DNA of 64,000 nucleotides from Phyllobacterium trifolii (GCF_014192095.1 NZ_JACHXN010000003.1:62001-126000); one strand, 5' to 3'; numbered from the stretch's first letter, positions 29,524 to 38,628 are shown. The notes: generated by a model from the letters alone, not told the origin. Numbers and translations: made by a program.

Positions 29524-31086
29524 ATGAACACACCCACTCATCCAGATACAGTCCTCATCGTCGATTTCGGCAGTCAGGTGACACAGCTGATTGCACGGCG
29601 CGTGCGTGAAGCCGGCGTCTATTCCGAGATCGTTCCCTTCCAGTCTGCAGGCGAAGCCTTCCATCGCATCAATCCGAAAGCAGTCATCCTTTCGGGCAGT
29701 CCGCACTCCACTGTCGATATCGGCAGTCCGCGCGCGCCGCAGAAAGTCTTCGACGCCAATATCCCGGTTCTTGGTATATGCTACGGCGAACAGACCATGT
29801 GCGCCCAACTCGGCGGTAAGGTAGAAGCCGGGCATCACCGCGAATTCGGCCGCGCCTTTCTCGACATCCAGGAAGAATGCGCGCTGTTCGATGGCGTCTG
29901 GGCCAAGGGCACACGCCATCAGGTGTGGATGAGCCATGGCGACAAGGTTATGGAGATACCCGATGGCTTCAAGGTCGTCGGCACTTCCACGGGCGCGCCC
30001 TTTGCGGCGATCGCCAACGAGGCCAAAAAATACTACGCCGTACAGTTCCACCCGGAAGTGGTGCACACGCCGGATGGGGCGAAGCTTCTTGAAAACTTCG
30101 TCCATCGCATCGCCGGAATCAAAGGCGACTGGTCGATGTCGGCCTACCGTGAAAAGGCGGTCGATCTCATCCGCAAGCAGGTCGGCGACAAGAAGGTTAT
30201 CTGTGCTTTGTCTGGCGGTGTCGACTCTTCTGTTGCGGCCTTGCTGATTCATGAAGCAGTTGGCGACCAGCTGACCTGCATCCTCGTCGATCACGGCTTG
30301 ATGCGTAAGAACGAAGCCGCGGACGTCGTCCAGATGTTCCGCGAGCACTACAATCTGCCATTGATCCTCGTGAACGCGCAGGATCGCTTCATCGATGCGC
30401 TCGAAGGCGAATCCGATCCCGAGAAGAAGCGCAAGACCATTGGCAGGCTTTTCATCGAAGTCTTTGAAGAAGAAGCCAAAAAGCTTGGCGGTGCTGATTT
30501 CCTCGCACAGGGCACGCTCTACCCCGACGTCATCGAAAGTGTCTCCTTCACCGGCGGTCCTTCGGTGACCATCAAGTCGCACCACAATGTCGGCGGTCTT
30601 CCCGAACGCATGAACATGAAGCTGGTCGAGCCCTTACGCGAACTGTTCAAGGATGAAGTGCGAGTGCTCGGCAAGGAGCTTGGCTTGCCGGACCATTTCA
30701 TCGGCCGTCATCCCTTCCCGGGACCGGGTCTCGCGATACGCTGCCCGGGCGGCATCACGCGTGAGAAGCTGGAAATCCTGCGCGAGGCCGACGCGGTTTA
30801 TCTCGACGAGATCCGCAAGGCCGGTCTGTACGATGTCATCTGGCAGGCTTTCGCCGTGCTCCTCCCGGTGCAGACCGTAGGCGTCATGGGCGACGGCCGC
30901 ACCTATGAGTTCGTCTGCGCCCTGCGTGCAGTGACCTCGGTCGATGGCATGACGGCGGATTTCTACCACTATGACATGAGTTTCCTTGGTCAGGCGGCAA
31001 CGCGTATCATCAATGAAGTCAAGGGCATTAACCGCGTTGTCTACGACGTCACGTCCAAGCCACCCGGTACGATCGAGTGGGAGTGA
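29524..31086 (+). CDS. guaA: GMP synthase (glutamine-hydrolysing)
   Basis: Converts XMP to GMP using glutamine and ATP. 520 residues: a class I amidotransferase domain with catalytic Cys86 in GICYGEQ and the FHPEVVHT His/Glu region; an ATP-pyrophosphatase domain with the PP-loop SGGVDSS at 230-236; and a C-terminal dimerisation domain ending KPPGTIEWE. The 3' end of guaA is a well-known integration site for genomic islands, and accessory genes begin right after it here. Confidence 0.97.
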   Translation: MNTPTHPDTVLIVDFGSQVTQLIARRVREAGVYSEIVPFQSAGEAFHRINPKAVILSGSPHSTVDIGSPRAPQKVFDANIPVLGICYGEQTMCAQLGGKVEAGHHREFGRAFLDIQEECALFDGVWAKGTRHQVWMSHGDKVMEIPDGFKVVGTSTGAPFAAIANEAKKYYAVQFHPEVVHTPDGAKLLENFVHRIAGIKGDWSMSAYREKAVDLIRKQVGDKKVICALSGGVDSSVAALLIHEAVGDQLTCILVDHGLMRKNEAADVVQMFREHYNLPLILVNAQDRFIDALEGESDPEKKRKTIGRLFIEVFEEEAKKLGGADFLAQGTLYPDVIESVSFTGGPSVTIKSHHNVGGLPERMNMKLVEPLRELFKDEVRVLGKELGLPDHFIGRHPFPGPGLAIRCPGGITREKLEILREADAVYLDEIRKAGLYDVIWQAFAVLLPVQTVGVMGDGRTYEFVCALRAVTSVDGMTADFYHYDMSFLGQAATRIINEVKGINRVVYDVTSKPPGTIEWE

Positions 31087-31270
31087 AGCGGAGTACCGTG
31101 GAGTAGTATCGGATAGCAGAGGACACTCGAGCGAATCCTAAGCCATCCATACGCCGTCAGGCCCACCCCAACCTTCGCGACTTTGTGGCCTTCAAATATT
31201 CGGTCTCGCGCTGCTCGAGAAGTTAGCGCGCGCGACCAGTTCTCGGCGTCGATCACACGTCGTAGATCGA
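31087..31270. other. guaA-accessory block junction
   Basis: 184 bases between the guaA stop and the F420-reductase-like gene's stop. No gene is supported; a minus-strand frame here ends inside antisense guaA. No second copy of the guaA 3' end was found downstream in the window. Confidence 0.4.
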
Positions 31271-31870
31271 CTACTGCTCCTTCTTGAACAAATCCTGGAA
31301 GATGAGCTGGCCCCAGGTGCGGCCGCGTGCGTGCACCAGCGCGCCACCCTCGTTGAGCTTTCCCAGCTTGACGGGTGCGAACCCGAGTTGTTTGGCCAAG
31401 GCCGCCACGGGAGCGATCGCGTCCTCGTCGTCGCTCGACAGAAAGACGACCCGGTGCCCGCCCTCGACGATCGGATCGGCAGCCAGGGTGGCCGCAACCA
31501 GGTGATTGAAACCTTTCACGAGCTTGGCGCCGGTGAATGCCTTCGCCACGAAGGCGGAGGCCGGGAGGCCATCCAGCTCTTCAGGGACTGGAAATGCGTT
31601 CGTCGCGTCGATGATTGTCTTGCCTTCCCAGCTCGGCAGGGCCTTCGCAACCTCGCGATGCTCCCCGAACGGGACCGCCAAGATGATTGTGTCGGCCTCG
31701 AGTGCATCCCGCAGCGACTTGGCGACGACCGTGGGTCCAATGGCTCGGGCCTGCGGCGCCAACGCCTCGGGCGGCCGGCGGCTCGCGACGGTCACGTCGA
31801 TGTTTCTACGGGCGAAGGCGTGGGCGAGGGCCTGGCCAATCTTACCGAATCCTACAATCGCATAGCTCAT
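31271..31870 (-). CDS. NADPH-dependent F420 reductase-like oxidoreductase
   Basis: 199-residue single-domain Rossmann protein. It starts MSYAIVGFGKIGQALAHAFARR and continues with VASRRPPE, IILAVPFGEH and IIDATNAFP, matching the NADP-dependent F420-reductase/NADP-oxidoreductase coenzyme family. In bacteria without F420 these proteins probably use other substrates. Same strand as the SDR gene at 32017-32751 and 146 bases downstream of it. First gene of the accessory block after guaA. Confidence 0.85.
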   Translation of the reverse strand: MSYAIVGFGKIGQALAHAFARRNIDVTVASRRPPEALAPQARAIGPTVVAKSLRDALEADTIILAVPFGEHREVAKALPSWEGKTIIDATNAFPVPEELDGLPASAFVAKAFTGAKLVKGFNHLVAATLAADPIVEGGHRVVFLSSDDEDAIAPVAALAKQLGFAPVKLGKLNEGGALVHARGRTWGQLIFQDLFKKEQ

Positions 31871-32016
31871 AATACTTCTCCGATACGTGTTGATATTGAT
31901 TCCCCGGCCCTCAACGGCGCTGGGTTATCCGTGTGGCAACCTTTGGGTAGACGTCCTGCCGTGAACGACTTCCGCGCGGCCGGACGGTCAGCTACTTCCG
32001 GCGATCCGGCACGATT

Positions 32017-32751
32017 TCAGATGGCCGAGAAGCCGCCGTCGACAGACAATTCCACCCCATTCACGAAGCTCGAATCGTCTGAAGCAAGAAACAGCGCGGC
32101 CGCTGCAATTTCCTCAGGACGACCCATTTTTCCCCGCGGGATCAGGGATTCGAACATCTGCTTCGCCTCCTCGGTGAGGACTTGGTCCTGCATCGGTGTG
32201 GCGATCGGCCCCGGGTGCAGCACGTTCACCCGGATATTCCTGCCCTTCAGCTCATTGAGCCAACCGCGTGCGAATGCGTGCAACGTCGCCTTGCTCGCCG
32301 CATAAACACTGTAACCAGGAAAACCTTTGATCGAAGCAACTGACCCGGTCATGAAGATCGATCCGCCATCGTTGAACAGCGGCAACGCCTTCTGAACCGT
32401 AAACAGCGTGCCGCGCGCATTCAGGTTGAAGGCCGCATCGAAGTGCTGCTCGGTAATCTCGCCCAGTGGGAGGGCTTCGCCCATGCCGGCGCTCGCGTAC
32501 AGGACGTCGATCTTGCCCTTTTCCCGCTTGACTGTATCGAACAGGCGGTCGAGGTCGTCGAGATTGGCCGCGTCGCCGCGCACGCCGGTCACGTTCCGGC
32601 CGATCAGCTTGACGGCCTCATCGAGCGCTTCCTGCCGACGGCCCGTGATGAAAACATAGGCGCCTTCTTCAACGAACCGCTTGGCGCTCGCCAGCGCCAT
32701 GCCGCTCGATCCGCCCGTGATGACTGCAACCTTACCTTCTAGCTTTCCCAT
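32017..32751 (-). CDS. SDR family oxidoreductase
   Basis: Classical short-chain dehydrogenase, 244 residues: VITGGSSGMALASAKRF (cofactor site), YASAGMGEA (NAG-like motif), FMTGSVAS with catalytic Ser, and YSVYAASKATLHAF with the YxxxK pair. The C-terminal NGVELSVDGGFSAI is typical. ATG 32751 has AAAGGA six bases upstream; the longer frame to 32856 lacks one. Divergent from the LysR gene at 33020, its likely regulator. Confidence 0.92.
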   Translation of the reverse strand: MGKLEGKVAVITGGSSGMALASAKRFVEEGAYVFITGRRQEALDEAVKLIGRNVTGVRGDAANLDDLDRLFDTVKREKGKIDVLYASAGMGEALPLGEITEQHFDAAFNLNARGTLFTVQKALPLFNDGGSIFMTGSVASIKGFPGYSVYAASKATLHAFARGWLNELKGRNIRVNVLHPGPIATPMQDQVLTEEAKQMFESLIPRGKMGRPEEIAAAALFLASDDSSFVNGVELSVDGGFSAI

Positions 32752-33019
32752 GACTTTTCCTTTCGTCGTATCGGACAGCGTCTGCCTCCGAGAACCTCGA
32801 AATGGGTCCGCCGGCGTCAGTTGTTGAGTGCGGAAACGCGCACATCGGTGGTGCAAAATCGATCCGGCTGGACGATTGACACCAGCCGCGACGATCGGCG
32901 TCCGCCGTTCGGAAATTGGGCCGCGCTCGTCGACATAAGCTATGATGGCGGCCCCTACTGCTGTACCATTCGTTAGCTACGGGCTTTGAAAGGCGCACCG
33001 CGCGGTGCGGGATTGCACC

Positions 33020-33916
33020 ATGATCGACTGGGACGACATTCGCTACTTTCTTGCCGTGGCGCGCGGAGGCTCAGTGCGGGCTGCCGGCGAGGGCCTCGGG
33101 GTGTATCACTCGACCGTGCTGCGACGCATCGCACAGCTCGAGGAACACCTCGGGGCGCAGATGTTCGAAAAGCTGCCTTCGGGCTACCGCCTGACGGCTG
33201 CGGGCGAGGAGGTCCTCGAGCTCGCGAACCAGATGGAAGCGTCGTCGCACCAGCTGGAGACGCGCGTCTTCGGGCGCGACCAGAGCGTACGCGGGCTTCT
33301 GCGGGTGACGTTGGCTCCGCCCCTCGCGACACACCTGCTCATGCCGGACTTCGCCGATTTCGCGCGTCTGCATCCGGACATCGAGATGGAAATCTTGTCG
33401 TCCGGCGATCTGGCAAATCTGACCAACCGAGAGGCCGACGTGGCGATCCGCGTCGTCTACGACCGCAAAACCCTGCCGCTCAATCTTCACGGCCTGAAGG
33501 GACCGGAGCTGTTCGGCGGCGTCTACATGTCCTGCGATCGACTAGCCGCATGGCGTGCGGGCGCGCCTGATCCCATCCGGTGGATCGTCATAAGCATTCA
33601 TGGAATTCCGGATTGGGCCAGTGAGGGTGAGGTTCGCACCACGGGGGTTCCATTCAGGACCACGGAGGCCGCGGCGCAGATCGTTGCTGTACGGCAAGGG
33701 CTGGGGATTACGACACTGCCGTGCTTCGTCGGAGATGCCGACCCCCTGCTGGTGAGGGTGCCGGGCACCGACCTGCACATGTACGGAACGCTCTGGCTTC
33801 TCACGCAGGGGGAGACGCGCAAGACGAAGCGCGTGCGGCTCTTCACGGAGTTCGTATCCCGCAGGCTCGCCGCGTACGCTCCGCTTCTCGCGGGGCTGTC
33901 CATATCGCGCGACTGA
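33020..33916 (+). CDS. LysR family transcriptional regulator
   Basis: 298 residues. DNA-binding domain MIDWDDIRYFLAVARGGSVRAAGEGLGV..STVLRRIAQLEEHL; the substrate-binding domain follows with RLHPDIEMEILSSGD, the ADVAIRVVYD motif and VRQGLGITTLPCFVGD. ATG 33020 chosen over GTG 33005. Divergent from the SDR gene across 268 bases. The G+C content is visibly higher than in neighbouring core genes such as guaA, consistent with acquisition. Confidence 0.9.
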   Translation: MIDWDDIRYFLAVARGGSVRAAGEGLGVYHSTVLRRIAQLEEHLGAQMFEKLPSGYRLTAAGEEVLELANQMEASSHQLETRVFGRDQSVRGLLRVTLAPPLATHLLMPDFADFARLHPDIEMEILSSGDLANLTNREADVAIRVVYDRKTLPLNLHGLKGPELFGGVYMSCDRLAAWRAGAPDPIRWIVISIHGIPDWASEGEVRTTGVPFRTTEAAAQIVAVRQGLGITTLPCFVGDADPLLVRVPGTDLHMYGTLWLLTQGETRKTKRVRLFTEFVSRRLAAYAPLLAGLSISRD

Positions 33917-33922
33917 CGCCGT

Positions 33923-34606
33923 TCAGCGCATAGGACCACTCAGCATGTGATCCGCCAGGCTGTAGCAGTGGCTCGCCTGATAGGCGTTCCGGCCCCGGTT
34001 CATGTGCGTCAGGTTGAACGCCCGGATGGCCCGCAAAGCACGGGGCGCCGCGAGGAATTTGCCGATCGAGGAGCAGCCGCGGACCTTGATGCCGAAAATA
34101 TCCTCGCCGCGGGGGAAGAAATAGCCGACGTCTTCCGGCGTCATGACGCAGCGCTCAAGAAACGCTTCGTCCACCCGGCCCTGATCGAGTGAATGGTCGG
34201 TGGTGAAATCGGAAAGGTGCACCAGGAATAGCGCGCGGATGTCCCCGTCGTGGGCATAGAGCGAGAAGAGCTCCATCCAGCTCGCATTGACGCGAACGAG
34301 CGCCTTGCCCGGAGTCGACGGCAGACAGGAAACCGACCAGTAATACCGCTCGGTCTGGCGCGGGATCGGGATGCAGTCGCGGCTGTAGCGCCGGAGAATC
34401 TCCAGGACCTCTTGCGCCTGCGGCCGGTTTAGCAGTTTCTCAAACCGCGCAACGTATCTGAGACGCAGTTCCAGGGACTCCGAGCGCTCGTCGGCGTCGC
34501 GCAGGATCGTCTTGCCGTGCATCCAATCGCGCTGCTGCTGGAGATCCAGGAATCGGCGCAGACCAGTGGTGTTTGGGCGGCGAGTCGCGCTCGCTTCGGA
34601 TACCAT
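33923..34606 (-). CDS. hypothetical protein, possibly truncated by an insertion end
   Basis: 227 residues, no family recognised. It starts MVSEASATRRPNTTGLRRFL; the middle reads RYYWSVSCLPSTPGKALVRVNASWMELFSL and LFLVHLSDFTTDHSLDQGRVDEAFL; the end is rich in aromatic and basic residues. No signal peptide or transmembrane helix. The ATG lies four bases from what looks like an IS21-type terminal repeat (34610 onward) and has no Shine-Dalgarno, so the original promoter and N-terminus may have been removed. It converges on the LysR gene, with seven bases between the stops. Confidence 0.55.
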   Translation of the reverse strand: MVSEASATRRPNTTGLRRFLDLQQQRDWMHGKTILRDADERSESLELRLRYVARFEKLLNRPQAQEVLEILRRYSRDCIPIPRQTERYYWSVSCLPSTPGKALVRVNASWMELFSLYAHDGDIRALFLVHLSDFTTDHSLDQGRVDEAFLERCVMTPEDVGYFFPRGEDIFGIKVRGCSSIGKFLAAPRALRAIRAFNLTHMNRGRNAYQASHCYSLADHMLSGPMR

Positions 34607-34609
34607 GTC

Positions 34610-34660
34610 TGTTGATTTCCACCGAGAACTGCCCCGGCATTTCCGCCGAGAATTGACCCG
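34610..34660. mobile_element. solo IS21-type terminal repeat (remnant)
   Basis: Begins TGTTGATTTCC and contains two direct repeats 24 bases apart: TTTCCACCGAGAACTG (34616-34631) and TTTCCGCCGAGAATTG (34640-34655), followed by ACCC. This arrangement of a TGT end and internal multiple repeats is that of IS21-family ends. No istA or istB sequence adjoins, so only one end survives. Inference from memory of the family. Confidence 0.5.
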
Positions 34661-34853
34661 CCTTTATGTATGTTCCGGTCTGGGGTGGTGGTCAAGCTCC
34701 TGTTTCTCTCCAAATGCGCGTTGGGCGGCAGGCGGCGCCTGGATCGGCGAGAAAGCGTGTTGGGCTGCCGTCCTCCATGGCGCGGCGGGATGGCGGCGCT
34801 GCTGGCACAGGTGTATGATGGCGGTTTAATACTTCGAGATCAGGGAGGACAGC

Positions 34854-35486
34854 ATGACTTCTTGGGAGATCAAGGGACGCGAACTCGTTAATTGCACCTG
34901 CGAGTATGGCTGTAATTGTCAATTCAATGCGCTGCCCGACAAGGGCCATTGCCATGCCGTTGCGGGTATCCAGATCGATGAGGGTCATCACGGCGAGACC
35001 GTTCTCGACGGCCTCCGGCTTGCTGCAATCTTCAAATGGCCAGGCGCAATCCATCAGGGCAACGGCGAAGCCATCGCTTTCGTCGACGAGAACGCAACTG
35101 ACCGGCAGCGGGAAGCGCTGCTCCGCATCATGACCGGCCAGGACACCGACCCGTTCGCGACGATGTTCGCCGTCTACGCCTCAACCGTGACAAAAATGAA
35201 TGACCCGGTTTTCACGAAGATCGACCTCGAACTCGATATCGACGGCCGCAGGGGCCGCATCTTCGTCAAGGATTATATCGAAACGGCAGGCGAACCGATC
35301 CGCAACAAGGTGACCGGTGCGGACTCGCGTGCTCAGATCGTGTTGCCGAACGGTTTCGAATATGCGGTCGCCGAGATCGGCAGTGCTTCGAGCAGCACCA
35401 CCGGGCCGGTACAGGTGACCATGAAGGACAGCTACGGCCAGTTCGCGCGGCTGCATCTCAACAATCACGGGGTCGTGCGAGCCTGA
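34854..35486 (+). CDS. DUF1326 domain-containing protein
   Basis: 210 residues. The DUF1326 N-terminal signature is clear: WEIKGRELVNCTCEYGCNCQF, with Cys14, Cys16, Cys20 and Cys22 (CxC-x3-CxC) and a later CHA at 33. This cluster looks like a soft-metal binding site. No signal peptide. GGGAGG precedes the ATG. The next gene, eight bases downstream, is a DUF2182 membrane protein; the two families commonly neighbour each other, suggesting one metal-handling unit. Function not established. Confidence 0.87.
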   Translation: MTSWEIKGRELVNCTCEYGCNCQFNALPDKGHCHAVAGIQIDEGHHGETVLDGLRLAAIFKWPGAIHQGNGEAIAFVDENATDRQREALLRIMTGQDTDPFATMFAVYASTVTKMNDPVFTKIDLELDIDGRRGRIFVKDYIETAGEPIRNKVTGADSRAQIVLPNGFEYAVAEIGSASSSTTGPVQVTMKDSYGQFARLHLNNHGVVRA

Positions 35487-35494
35487 CGCGCCGC

Positions 35495-36355
35495 ATGGAC
35501 AGCGCGTCGCCACTCGAACGCCTGCTCAGACGCGACCGGCTCATCACGATCGCCGGTCTGGTGGTGCTGTGCCTGCTGGCCTGGCTTTATATAGTCGCGG
35601 GTGCAGGGCTCGACATGAATGCGTGGGAGATGTCGAGGCTCGCGCTATTCCCACACCTGCAAACTGGCGACATGACCTCTGATATGCCCGGCATGGATAT
35701 GAGCGGGATGGCCATGGAGGCGGAACCTCGGATCTGGGGGCTGCCAATCTGGACGCTGATGATCGCCATGTGGTGGATCATGATGGTCGCCATGATGTCG
35801 CCGAGCGCCGCGCCGACTGTCCTGCTCTATGCGCGCGTGCACCGCCATGCGCTCACACAGGGTCAGATCCAGGACAAGCTGGCGCCCACCGGCGTATTTG
35901 TGGCGGGCTACCTCCTGGTCTGGCTGGGATTCTCCGTTGTGGCAGCTGGCCTGCATTGGCTGCTCGAACGCGAGGCATTCGTCTCAACGACGATGAGTTC
36001 GCAGAGCCGCTGGCTTTCGGGCATCGTCCTTATCGCCGCGGGCCTGTATCAGTTCTCGCCGCTCAAGAACGCCTGCCTGTCGCATTGCCGGGCGCCGACG
36101 GCATTCCTTTCCAGCCACTGGCGTCCCCACACCCTTGGCGCGCTGCGTTTGGGCGCACTGCACGGGGCCTTTTGTGTCGGATGTTGCTGGATGCTGATGG
36201 CGTTGTTGTTCGTGGGTGGTGTGATGAATTTGGTGTGGATTGCCGCGCTCGCCATTCTGGTGCTGGTTGAAAAGGTGTTTCCTGCCGGCCAGTGGGTTGG
36301 TCGCGCGGCCGGCATCGCCCTGATCGTCTGGGGCAGCGCAACCCTTTTCATCTGA
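35495..36355 (+). CDS. DUF2182 integral membrane protein with Met-rich loop
   Basis: 286 residues with about 6-7 transmembrane helices. Between helices 1 and 2 (residues 60-75) is a Met/Asp-rich loop, DMTSDMPGMDMSGMAM, of the kind that binds Cu(I). The DUF2182 core follows: WWIMMVAMMSPSAAPTVLLY, CLSHCRAP, and GCCWMLMALLFVGGVMNLVWIAALAILVLVEK. Paired with DUF1326 immediately upstream. Copper handling or delivery is my inference from the Met and Cys motifs; the family has no settled role known to me. Confidence 0.87.
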   Translation: MDSASPLERLLRRDRLITIAGLVVLCLLAWLYIVAGAGLDMNAWEMSRLALFPHLQTGDMTSDMPGMDMSGMAMEAEPRIWGLPIWTLMIAMWWIMMVAMMSPSAAPTVLLYARVHRHALTQGQIQDKLAPTGVFVAGYLLVWLGFSVVAAGLHWLLEREAFVSTTMSSQSRWLSGIVLIAAGLYQFSPLKNACLSHCRAPTAFLSSHWRPHTLGALRLGALHGAFCVGCCWMLMALLFVGGVMNLVWIAALAILVLVEKVFPAGQWVGRAAGIALIVWGSATLFI

Positions 36356-36573
36356 CGACCGGGGTCGCCCCGAATGTCGCCTTTCCTGTCCGATGTTTGT
36401 TGATCGAACGCGGCACGATGAGCCTGATGTGAAGTCACCGCCTGCTTGACATAACGGGCGCGGAGCGCAATCTGGAGCTTGCTGAAAAGGCCGTGTGCAG
36501 CATCGATCCCCCACGTGTTCGAGGATGCCAGCAAGCAGTTTTCAACTCGGCTCCAGCGAAAAGGAGTCCCGCA

Positions 36574-37044
36574 ATGAGTGACCCGACAGACACCGCCAAT
36601 GTCATCATTCGGCCGCCGATCGCCTGGGCGCTCGCAGTGCTCGCTGGGCTCGTCCTGCAATGGGCCGTGTCTCTGCCGTTCATACCAGCCTCGGTGCCCG
36701 CGAGTTGGGTCGGCAGTATGGTGTTCGTTCTCGCGCTGGCGCTGGTCGTCTGGGCGCTCGATACGATCACCAGGGCCGGCTCGAACGTGCCCACCAACAT
36801 GCCGACCACAACGATCGTCCAGACCGGACCCTACGCCTTCACGCGCAATCCCATCTATCTCGGCATGTTTCTTGGGCTCGCCGGTCTCGCCATTGCCTTT
36901 GACAGCCTTTGGCTGCTCGGGGCACTCGTGCTCTTCGCTCTCGTAATTCGCTACGGCGTGGTGGCTCGAGAAGAAGCCTATCTCGAGCGCAAGTTCGGCG
37001 ACGGTTATCGTCACTACCGCGCGCGTGTGCGGCGCTGGCTGTAG
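36574..37044 (+). CDS. isoprenylcysteine methyltransferase-like (ICMT/PEMT) protein
   Basis: 156-residue membrane methyltransferase-like protein with about four transmembrane helices. The C-terminal SAM-binding region shows the family pattern QTGPYAFTRNPIYLGMFLGLAG and REEAYLERKFGDGYRHYRARVRRWL. ATG 36574 follows AAGGAG; the frame back to 36493 is not credible. Bacterial members methylate lipids or unknown small molecules. Same strand and 218 bases after the DUF2182 gene. Confidence 0.9.
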   Translation: MSDPTDTANVIIRPPIAWALAVLAGLVLQWAVSLPFIPASVPASWVGSMVFVLALALVVWALDTITRAGSNVPTNMPTTTIVQTGPYAFTRNPIYLGMFLGLAGLAIAFDSLWLLGALVLFALVIRYGVVAREEAYLERKFGDGYRHYRARVRRWL

Positions 37045-37071
37045 CGCCTGGCATCAGATCGATCCCGGACG

Positions 37072-37248
37072 GTGCGGCGGCTGCGCAAAGTCGCCCTGGA
37101 TGCCGGATTCTCCCTGTTTCGTCGCGCGACGGAAACGCCGTTCAATATGGTGTTCGAAGCGCGGCCAGTCGAGCCTCGTGCGTCAATATTATCGCACGAG
37201 GCTCGACTGGCGCCGCATCAATTTAAAAGTGTCTCGCTATGGGCGTGA
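37072..37248 (+). pseudogene. C-terminal fragment of a class I SAM methyltransferase
   Basis: Frame starting at GTG 37072 reads LRKVALDAGFSLFRRATETP and NMVFEARP. This is the characteristic C-terminal end of a class I SAM-dependent methyltransferase (AGF.xFRRATETPFNxVFEARP). No catalytic domain precedes it: the ICMT-like gene ends 27 bases upstream. After EARP the frame runs through a long hairpin to a stop at 37246. I read it as a relic of a deleted gene. Confidence 0.6.
37165..37210 (+). terminator. 18-bp perfect hairpin
   Basis: CCAGTCGAGCCTCGTGCG (37165-37182), a 10-base A+T-rich loop and the exact mirror (37193-37210). Lies between the methyltransferase relic and the convergent NTF2-like gene. 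No T-run; terminator-like or the footprint of a small palindromic repeat. Confidence 0.5.
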
Positions 37249-37607
37249 CACTCCCATCCATTTGACCCGCGTATCCAGACAGAACTATCGGCTGCTCTCA
37301 TATCTTGCGACTTGCCGTCCATCGTAACACTTTGCCTAACCGTGTATGCAATGAGCGCAATGTCGGGGGAAGGCGTGGATACTTCGACGTCTTCGAGGAC
37401 ATAGGATTCGAGGATCCATTTTCCTTCCTCGGTCATCTTTCCCATTTTCTCTTTCTCGATACGCATAACGCCTTGCGTGCCGGTGACGAGAGCAGTCTTT
37501 CCCGAGAGTTCTGATGTGCGGCGGCCGTCTTTCGCCTTGATCGCGTCCCAATAGGATTTCTCGAGGGCCACGATTTCGTCCTTTGTTGGCATGGCATGAG
37601 CGTTCAT
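37218..37607 (-). CDS. NTF2-like/DUF4440 domain protein
   Basis: 129-residue small cone-shaped NTF2-fold protein: PTKDEIVALEKSYWDAIKAKD at the start and IALIAYTVRQSVTMDGKSQD, SSVWIRGSNGWECHAHSETLLN at the end, as in SnoaL/DUF4440 proteins. AGGAGG is five bases before ATG 37607. No catalytic residues can be assigned. Stands in a group of small stress-type genes. Confidence 0.83.
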   Translation of the reverse strand: MNAHAMPTKDEIVALEKSYWDAIKAKDGRRTSELSGKTALVTGTQGVMRIEKEKMGKMTEEGKWILESYVLEDVEVSTPSPDIALIAYTVRQSVTMDGKSQDMRAADSSVWIRGSNGWECHAHSETLLN

Positions 37608-37668
37608 CACGTCCTCCTACGATGTTGTATCACCGCAAAACGCTCCACCTCTGCCTCAGGTTCCTGCC

Positions 37669-37854
37669 CTAGATGTCCACGGCCTCCAACTCTCTCTCGA
37701 TTTCCTTACGGCTGCGATTGTGTTTGATGATCAGTTCGAGGGCCCGGTTTCTGCTCAGATCATATTTCGTCATAAGGTACTGGACCTCATATTCTTCACT
37801 GGACGAGACTTTCGAGCGATCCCGATTATCCTGTTTTGATTTGTCGTCTGCCAT
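37669..37854 (-). CDS. DUF3606 domain-containing protein
   Basis: 61 residues: MADDKSKQDNRDRSKVSSSE followed by YEVQYLMTKYDLSRNRALELI and KHNRSRKEIERELEAV, the DUF3606 three-helix pattern. GGAGGTG lies eight bases before ATG 37854; the longer frame to 37977 is not credible. DUF3606 proteins are small, hydrophilic, often linked to general stress regulons. Function unknown. Confidence 0.85.
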   Translation of the reverse strand: MADDKSKQDNRDRSKVSSSEEYEVQYLMTKYDLSRNRALELIIKHNRSRKEIERELEAVDI

Positions 37855-37976
37855 TTGAGTGCACCTCCATTGGCCGATATCTGCAAAAACAATGTTCAGT
37901 GATTTTCGTTCCACATCGGATGGGAGAAGTGTGCGTCCCGTGCGGTTGATCGCCGGTTTGACGTGCCGCAACCGCA

Positions 37977-38072
37977 CTACGAGGGTAGAAAGAAAAAACT
38001 CGCCGAGAGAAGCACAATAAGGATGATTGCAAACGCAATGATTTCAAGCAGCCAGGATCTGTTGTTGTTCAT
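37977..38072 (-). CDS. 31-residue membrane mini-protein
   Basis: Reads MNNNRSWLLEIIAFAIILIV and ends LLSASFFFLPS: a short polar head and one transmembrane helix. ATG 38072, stop TAG 37977-37979. GAGA lies in front of the start but the ribosome site is weak. Layout upstream of the DUF3606 gene on the same strand suggests a shared transcript. Could be chance; the clean helix favours a real gene. Confidence 0.4.
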   Translation of the reverse strand: MNNNRSWLLEIIAFAIILIVLLSASFFFLPS

Positions 38073-38307
38073 TATCATTTCTCGAGTGGCACTTTCACTG
38101 CACGGCCCATTGCTGAAAACCGTATAGTCTACCTTCTCGTGTTCCAGCGCATCTTAATACTCTGGCTTATCATTGAAGCGGCCCTCGGGGCTGTCCGTCG
38201 GGTTCATGGCTTCAACAAAGCGCGATCCCAGGCTTCTGTTCATTTCCCATTCATGTTGGCGACTTATTTTTCAAGGTACGGGGCATGTTGAAAAGGAGGT
38301 ATCCCGC

Positions 38308-38628
38308 ATGTCACTTAAATCAGGACTTTCTGCGCTCGTTCTTATCGGTGGATTGTTCTCGTTCGGTACGCCAGCCATGGCGTCTCCGATCACGGTTGCG
38401 AGCGGGTCACCGGAAGTATCAACTCCGGTCGAGCAGGTGGGTTGGCGTTGTGGTCGCGGATGGCACGTGAACCGGTGGGGACGCTGTGTTCCCAACCGAA
38501 GAGTTGCGCGGTGCGGCCCCGGTTGGCATGTCAACCGCTACGGAAATTGTGTTCGCAATCGTCCGGTATACCGGGCATGTCCACGCGGATTTCACTTAAC
38601 GCCACGCGGATTCTGCGTACCCAACTAA
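38308..38628 (+). CDS. GCG_CRPN-type Cys/Gly repeat protein, exported
   Basis: 106 residues. Signal peptide MSLKSGLSALVLIGGLFSFG ending AMA-SP. The mature part is a linker and then three repeats: CGRGWHVNRWGRCVPN, CGPGWHVNRYGNCVRN and CPRGFHLTPRGFCVPN. Each has two Cys about 13 residues apart and a central aromatic-His pair, matching the GCG_CRPN family of rhizobial periplasmic proteins. AGGAGG precedes ATG 38308. Disulfide-bonded mini-domains; role unknown. Confidence 0.85.
   Translation: MSLKSGLSALVLIGGLFSFGTPAMASPITVASGSPEVSTPVEQVGWRCGRGWHVNRWGRCVPNRRVARCGPGWHVNRYGNCVRNRPVYRACPRGFHLTPRGFCVPN

Noticed and set aside
29365-30585. 406-residue minus-strand frame
   Set aside because: Antisense of guaA; high G+C frames give long shadows.
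31041-31256. 71-residue minus-strand frame ending inside guaA
   Set aside because: C-terminus is antisense guaA; no integrase motif, although such frames appear at guaA integration junctions.
36049-37014. 321-residue minus-strand frame
   Set aside because: Antisense to the DUF2182 and ICMT-like genes; composition without hydrophobic pattern or motif.
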